Shown one piece after another: positions 5,194 to 7,697 of a stretch of 7,697 nt of DNA. The notes under the pieces are model-generated. The model worked only from the letters and a program-made list of their open reading frames with translations, did no database searches and was not told where the DNA came from. Source of the DNA: an uncultured Clostridia bacterium (GTDB lineage Bacteria; Bacillota; Clostridia; Christensenellales; Borkfalkiaceae); the NCBI GenBank assembly GCA_944354085.1, contig CALVPW010000048.1, positions 1 through 7,697 of the forward strand. Direction: 5' to 3'. The position numbers and the translations under genes are program-made. Each line of letters begins with the position of its first letter. The first letter of the stretch is position 1.

Positions 5194-5391
5194 CGCTTTC
5201 GCCGCGGCAAGACGCATTTTTGCGCGGCGCCTCTGCTGCGTCCGTGCGCCGCGTCCTCTTTACCATATATTATATATCGTATATTTTGTGGCGAAGAGGG
5301 GGATCGCATACGATATGGCGGGCGCGGGGTAAAAATCGCCAAAAAAAGACGAAAAAGAATGGAATTTTCGCGAAAAACTTCCTTCAAACGT
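5194..5391. other. Non-coding divergent intergenic region with AT-rich island
   Basis: I see no credible gene here; the open frames lack family features and cross promoters. It contains the GC-rich inverted repeat at 5223-5253, an AT-rich island at 5262-5288 (CATATATTATATATCG and TATATTTT), a 9-bp inverted repeat ATATCGTAT (5274-5282) / ATACGATAT (5308-5316), A-tracts at 5331-5357 that could act as an UP-like element for the ribosomal promoter, and the perfect palindrome TTTTCGCGAAAA (5365-5376). Confidence 0.6.
5223..5253. repeat. GC-rich inverted repeat upstream of the divergent promoters
   Basis: CGCGGCGC (5223-5230) and GCGCCGCG (5246-5253) are perfect inverted repeats separated by 15 bases. 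There is no U-tail on either strand, so it is not an evident terminator. It lies 30 bp upstream of the minus-strand promoter. In GC-rich DNA such repeats can arise by chance. Confidence 0.4.
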
Positions 5392-5420
5392 TTGACTTCG
5401 CGCCCGAAAGATGGTATAGT
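5392..5420 (+). promoter_or_regulatory. Main promoter of the S10 ribosomal protein operon
   Basis: TTGACT (5392-5397), a 17-bp spacer and TATAGT (5415-5420) with an extended -10 TGG (5412-5414) make a strong sigma-A-like promoter. Transcription should start near 5427. A-rich tracts lie upstream, and the -10 is part of the palindrome GTATAGTATAC (5414-5424). Confidence 0.85.
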
Positions 5421-5583
5421 ATACAGGCTGTGTCGAAGCGGCAGGTCTTTTGCCGCGCACACGAGCGTATAGGGTTGACGCGGGAAGTTACTGAAAAATC
5501 GAGGCGAGAAAGCCCCTCGGCAGATAATTTCCGCTGACAAATGTGGGAGCGAGACTCCTGCGACTAACCGAGGCTTTTGCGAG

Positions 5584-5613
5584 AAAACACCGCAAAACGA
5601 CGCGTGTTTTTTT
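5584..5613 (+). terminator. Candidate attenuator terminator in the S10 leader
   Basis: AAAACAC (5584-5590) pairs with GTGTTTT (5604-5610), with two more GC pairs after one bulged C, and a run of seven T at 5607-5613. An alternative hairpin, TTTTGCG (5575-5581) with CGCAAAA (5591-5597), places AAAACAC in its loop and cannot coexist with it. The stem is rather AU-rich, so conditional rather than full termination is expected. Confidence 0.5.
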
Positions 5614-5642
5614 GATAGAGGACCTCGATACGCACGGGTGCG

Positions 5643-5670
5643 TTGACGCGCAGATCACAGTTAGTATAAA
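5643..5670 (+). promoter_or_regulatory. Possible second, proximal promoter of rpsJ
   Basis: TTGACG (5643-5648), a 16-bp spacer and TATAAA (5665-5670) form a good promoter match located after the candidate attenuator. Predicted initiation near 5677 would fall within the AAGGAAGG ribosome binding site (5672-5679) and shorten it, which weakens the call. Confidence 0.35.
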
Positions 5671-5687
5671 AAAGGAAGGTAACAACG

Positions 5688-5987
5688 ATGGCAAGTCAAA
5701 AAATCAGGATCAAACTTTCGGCGTACGATCACGAGCTCGTCGATCAGGCTGCGAGCCGCATCGTGGAGACGATGCAAAAGGGCGGGGCGAAGATCTCCGG
5801 TCCCATCCCGCTTCCCACGGAGCGCGAGATCGTCACCATTTTGAGGAGCCCCCACAAGGATAAGGACTCCCGCGAGCAGTTCGAGCTGCGCACCTACAAG
5901 CGCATTATCGATATCTATTCCCCCAACGCGAAGCTGCTCGATTCCATCCACCTGCCCGCAGGCGTGGACATCAAAGTAAAACTGTAA
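5688..5987 (+). CDS. rpsJ: 30S ribosomal protein S10
   Basis: This 99-aa protein is full length for bacterial S10, a small-subunit head protein that also joins the NusB-linked antitermination complex. Family hallmarks are KIRIKLSAYDHELVDQAA near the N-terminus, GPIPLPT (38-44), SPHKDKDSREQFE in the middle and the AGVDIKVKL end. The ribosome binding site AAGGAAGG lies 8 nt before ATG 5688. It is the first gene of the S10 operon, with a long structured leader in front and rplC 54 bp behind. In many Bacillota the str genes and tuf precede it; here an unrelated minus-strand operon does. Confidence 0.97.
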   Translation: MASQKIRIKLSAYDHELVDQAASRIVETMQKGGAKISGPIPLPTEREIVTILRSPHKDKDSREQFELRTYKRIIDIYSPNAKLLDSIHLPAGVDIKVKL

Positions 5988-6041
5988 TATCGGATACTTG
6001 AAAAAGGTATCGGTAAATAAAAAAAAGGAGTGAACTTTACG

Positions 6042-6674
6042 ATGGGTAAAGCAATCATCGGCCGCAAGGTGGGTATGACCCAGCTCTTTGCGGAGGACGG
6101 GAAGGTCATCCCCGTCACGGTCATCGAGGCCGGTCCCTGCCCCGTGGTGCAGGTCAAGACGACGGAGACGGACGGTTACGTCGCGCTCAAACTCGGCTTC
6201 CTCGATGCGAAGGAGAAGGCAATGAACAAGCCCGACCTCGGGCAGTTCAAGAAGGCGGGCGTCAAGCCCTGCAAGGTGCTCAAAGAGGTGCGTCTTGACA
6301 GCGTCGAGGGCTACAACGTCGGCGACGAAGTCAAAGCAGACGTGTTCGCGGCGGGCGACAAGGTGGATGCGAGCGGCGTGACCAAGGGTCACGGTTACAC
6401 GGGCGTCATCAAGCGCTGGAACCAGCACCGCCTCAAAGAGACGCACGGCGTCGGCCCTGTCCACAGAGAACCGGGTTCCATGGGTGCGAACAGCTCCCCC
6501 TCGCGCGTGTTCAAGCACAAGAAGCTCGCCGGTCAGTACGGTGTGGAGAACGTCACCATCCAGAATCTCGAAGTGGTGCGCGTGGACGTGCAGCGCAACG
6601 TCATCCTCGTCAAGGGTGCGATTCCCGGGCCCAAAGGCAGCGTCGTGACGCTGAAAACGAGCGTCAAGGCATAA
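6042..6674 (+). CDS. rplC: 50S ribosomal protein L3
   Basis: This 210-aa protein is the normal length for L3, an early large-subunit assembly protein that reaches the peptidyl transferase centre. It starts GKAIIGRKVGMTQLF and has the signature region GVIKRWNQHR (121-130), then REPGSMGANSSPSRVFKHK (142-160) and VTIQNLEVVRVD (171-182). The central loop reads HGVGPVHREPG instead of the more common HGSRYHRRPG type, a lineage-type variation. ATG 6042 is chosen over GTG 6030 because that GTG overlaps the AAGGAG binding site (6025-6030). Spacing to the start is 11 nt, slightly long. rplD follows after 11 bp. Confidence 0.97.
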   Translation: MGKAIIGRKVGMTQLFAEDGKVIPVTVIEAGPCPVVQVKTTETDGYVALKLGFLDAKEKAMNKPDLGQFKKAGVKPCKVLKEVRLDSVEGYNVGDEVKADVFAAGDKVDASGVTKGHGYTGVIKRWNQHRLKETHGVGPVHREPGSMGANSSPSRVFKHKKLAGQYGVENVTIQNLEVVRVDVQRNVILVKGAIPGPKGSVVTLKTSVKA

Positions 6675-6685
6675 GGAGAACGATC

Positions 6686-7309
6686 ATGGCAAACGTGAAA
6701 GTATATAATATGAAAGGCGAGGCGGTCGGCGATCTCGAGCTTTCCGATAAGGTGTTCGGCGTCGAGTACAACGAGCCCCTCATCCATCAGGCAGTCGTCA
6801 CCTACCTTTGCAACCAGCGTCAGGGGACCAAATCCACCCTCACCCGTACGGAAGTGCGCGGCGGCGGCGCAAAGCCTTGGAGACAGAAGGGCACGGGCCG
6901 TGCGCGTCAGGGCTCCATCCGTGCGCCCCAGTGGACGAAGGGCGGCGTGGTGTTCGCACCCAAGAGCCGCGACTTCTCCAAAAAGATGAACGTGAACGCA
7001 AAGCGCGGGGCGCTCGTCTCCGCTCTTTCCAAGAAGGTCGCCGACGGCGAGCTGTTCGTCGTGGACGAACTCAAAGTCTCCGCGCCCAAGACCAAGGAGA
7101 TGGAAGCCTTCCGCAAGGCGATGAAGCTGGATAAGCGCACCGTCGTCGTCATGGACCAGAACGACGAGAACGTCATCCTTGCGGCGCGCAACCTTCCCAC
7201 CCTCACGACGATCTCCGTCAACGAGATCAGCACCTACGAGGTCGTTGCGAACGCCGTCGTCGTCCTGACGAAGGGTTCGGTGAAGAAACTCGAGGAGGTA
7301 TACGCATAA
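6686..7309 (+). CDS. rplD: 50S ribosomal protein L4
   Basis: This 207-aa protein is the normal length for L4, a primary 23S rRNA binder lining the exit tunnel. In E. coli it also represses its own operon through the S10 leader. The conserved tunnel-loop stretch TEVRGGGAKPWRQKGTGRAR (55-74) is intact, followed by GSIRAPQWTKGGVVF (76-90). AAGGAG (6673-6678) lies 7 nt before the ATG and overlaps the end of rplC. The TAA shares its last base with the ATG of rplW (TAATG), pointing to coupled translation. With an elaborate leader upstream, L4 is the first candidate feedback regulator here, though this is inference. Confidence 0.97.
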   Translation: MANVKVYNMKGEAVGDLELSDKVFGVEYNEPLIHQAVVTYLCNQRQGTKSTLTRTEVRGGGAKPWRQKGTGRARQGSIRAPQWTKGGVVFAPKSRDFSKKMNVNAKRGALVSALSKKVADGELFVVDELKVSAPKTKEMEAFRKAMKLDKRTVVVMDQNDENVILAARNLPTLTTISVNEISTYEVVANAVVVLTKGSVKKLEEVYA

Positions 7310-7599
7310 TGATGCCCGAGGATATCATCTTAAAGCCCGTCCTCACCGAAAAGGGGTACGACGGGATCGCAGACAAGCGTTACACGTTCACCGTGGCGAA
7401 GTCGGCAAATAAGACGCAGATCAAGATCGCCGTCGAAAAGATGTTCGGCGTGCACGTGAAGAGCGTGAACACCGTCACCTGCCCCGGCAAGCTCAAGAGG
7501 ATGGGGCGCAACGAGGGCTACACGCCCACGACCAAGAAGGCGATCGTCTCCCTCTACGAGGACAGCAAGCCCATCGAGTACTTCAACTCGTTATCGTAA
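7309..7599 (+). CDS. rplW: 50S ribosomal protein L23
   Basis: This 96-aa protein is full length for L23, which sits at the tunnel exit and docks trigger factor and the signal recognition particle. ILKPVLTEKGYDG near the start, YTFTVAKSANKTQIKIAVEK in the middle and VNTVTCPGKLKRMGRNEGYT later are typical of the family. Two adjacent ATG codons (7309 and 7312) are possible starts. The first is preferred because it is coupled to the rplD stop and lies 10 nt from GAGGAGG (7292-7298). Confidence 0.96.
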   Translation: MMPEDIILKPVLTEKGYDGIADKRYTFTVAKSANKTQIKIAVEKMFGVHVKSVNTVTCPGKLKRMGRNEGYTPTTKKAIVSLYEDSKPIEYFNSLS

Positions 7600-7618
7600 A
7601 TAAGCGGAGGATAGGAAC

Positions 7619-7697
7619 ATGGCAGTCAAGAGATATAAACCCACCTCTCCCGCCCGCCGTCTGATGACGGTTCCCGCTTACGGCGAGATCTCCAAGC
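7619..7697 (+). CDS. rplB: 50S ribosomal protein L2, N-terminal part (cut by the window end)
   Basis: The first 26 codons read MAVKRYKPTSPARRLMTVPA and onward, matching the start of bacterial L2 (M-A-x-K-x-Y-K-P-T-S-x-x-R-R). CGGAGG (7605-7610) lies 8 nt before ATG 7619. It follows rplW by 19 bp in the standard S10 operon order. The gene runs off the right edge. Confidence 0.95.
   Translation, partial: MAVKRYKPTSPARRLMTVPAYGEISK

Larger units (their letters stand above)
5427..5687 (+). promoter_or_regulatory. Structured 5' leader of the S10 operon, candidate autoregulatory/attenuator RNA
   Basis: The leader is about 260 nt and contains no convincing gene. Visible structures are: a stem 5438-5443/5451-5456 (GCGGCA/TGCCGC), extended by GTGT (5430-5433)/ACAC (5459-5462); a long stem 5480-5493/5521-5534 of about 13 pairs with two bulges, enclosing CGAGG (5500-5504)/CCTCG (5515-5519); GGAG (5546-5549)/CTCC (5555-5558); a terminator-like hairpin at 5584-5613; and ACGCA (5630-5634)/TGCGT (5639-5643). 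The operon encodes L4, which controls S10 leaders in enterobacteria, so feedback by an operon protein is a reasonable guess. I do not recognise this as a named leader family. Confidence 0.6.

Noticed and set aside
5159..5266. 36-residue N-terminal extension of the membrane-GNAT protein
   Set aside because: It would place the start upstream of the TTGACA/TACAAT promoter, and the extra residues are not like DUF1275 N-termini. A TATAAT at 5274-5269 has no good -35.
4040..5332. Plus-strand frame of 430 aa
   Set aside because: It is antisense to the membrane-GNAT gene, low-complexity in Arg, Glu, His and Ala, and runs across the strong minus-strand promoter. The minus-strand protein has recognisable domains.
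5661..6518. Minus-strand frame of 285 aa
   Set aside because: It is antisense to rpsJ and rplC, both unambiguous ribosomal protein genes.
1..7697. CRISPR array, toxin-antitoxin, restriction or phage-defence genes
   Set aside because: No regularly spaced repeats and no recognisable Cas, nuclease, methyltransferase or toxin-like reading frames were seen on either strand.

Overview
The window looks like chromosomal DNA of a fairly GC-rich, probably uncultured member of the Bacillota (Clostridia-type). This is inferred from the AGGAGG-type ribosome binding sites before most genes, the sigma-A-like promoters with 16-17 bp spacers, the U-tailed hairpin terminators, and the S10, L3, L4, L23, L2 gene order. 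There is no plasmid, phage, insertion-sequence, CRISPR or obvious defence gene. Finer taxonomy cannot be read from this sequence.

Layout. (1) 1-530: an intergenic, tRNA-rich stretch with one intact tRNA-Arg(CCT) at 288-362. It is flanked by decayed, partly duplicated tRNA-like copies and three terminator-like hairpins. (2) 548-3347, plus strand: an AraC-type regulator with its own promoter, then a two-gene unit of a sugar isomerase/epimerase-like TIM-barrel protein and a Gfo/Idh/MocA dehydrogenase. The two enzyme genes share an ATGA overlap, which suggests a small sugar or polyol (inositol-like) catabolic module under the adjacent regulator; the substrate is unknown. (3) 3351-5193, minus strand, convergent with region 2 across a bidirectional terminator: a two-gene operon of a YoaK/DUF1275-type membrane protein fused to a C-terminal GNAT acetyltransferase, overlapping by ATGA a cytoplasmic SIMPL-domain protein. 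Its promoter is near consensus and places the predicted transcription start on the A of the start codon, so a leaderless mRNA is likely. (4) 5194-5687: a long non-coding stretch with an AT-rich island, inverted repeats, a strong promoter and a roughly 260-nt structured leader. (5) 5688-7697, plus strand: the start of the ribosomal protein operon, rpsJ, rplC, rplD, rplW and the first codons of rplB.

The most interesting points are regulatory. The S10 leader has a terminator-like hairpin with a U-run, a competing upstream hairpin, and two copies each of complementary CGAGG and CCTCG blocks, as expected of an attenuator. A second possible promoter lies after it. The leaderless promoter and membrane-GNAT fusion of region 3, and the decaying tRNA copies of region 1, are the other items worth checking. 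I saw no wholly new multi-gene system.
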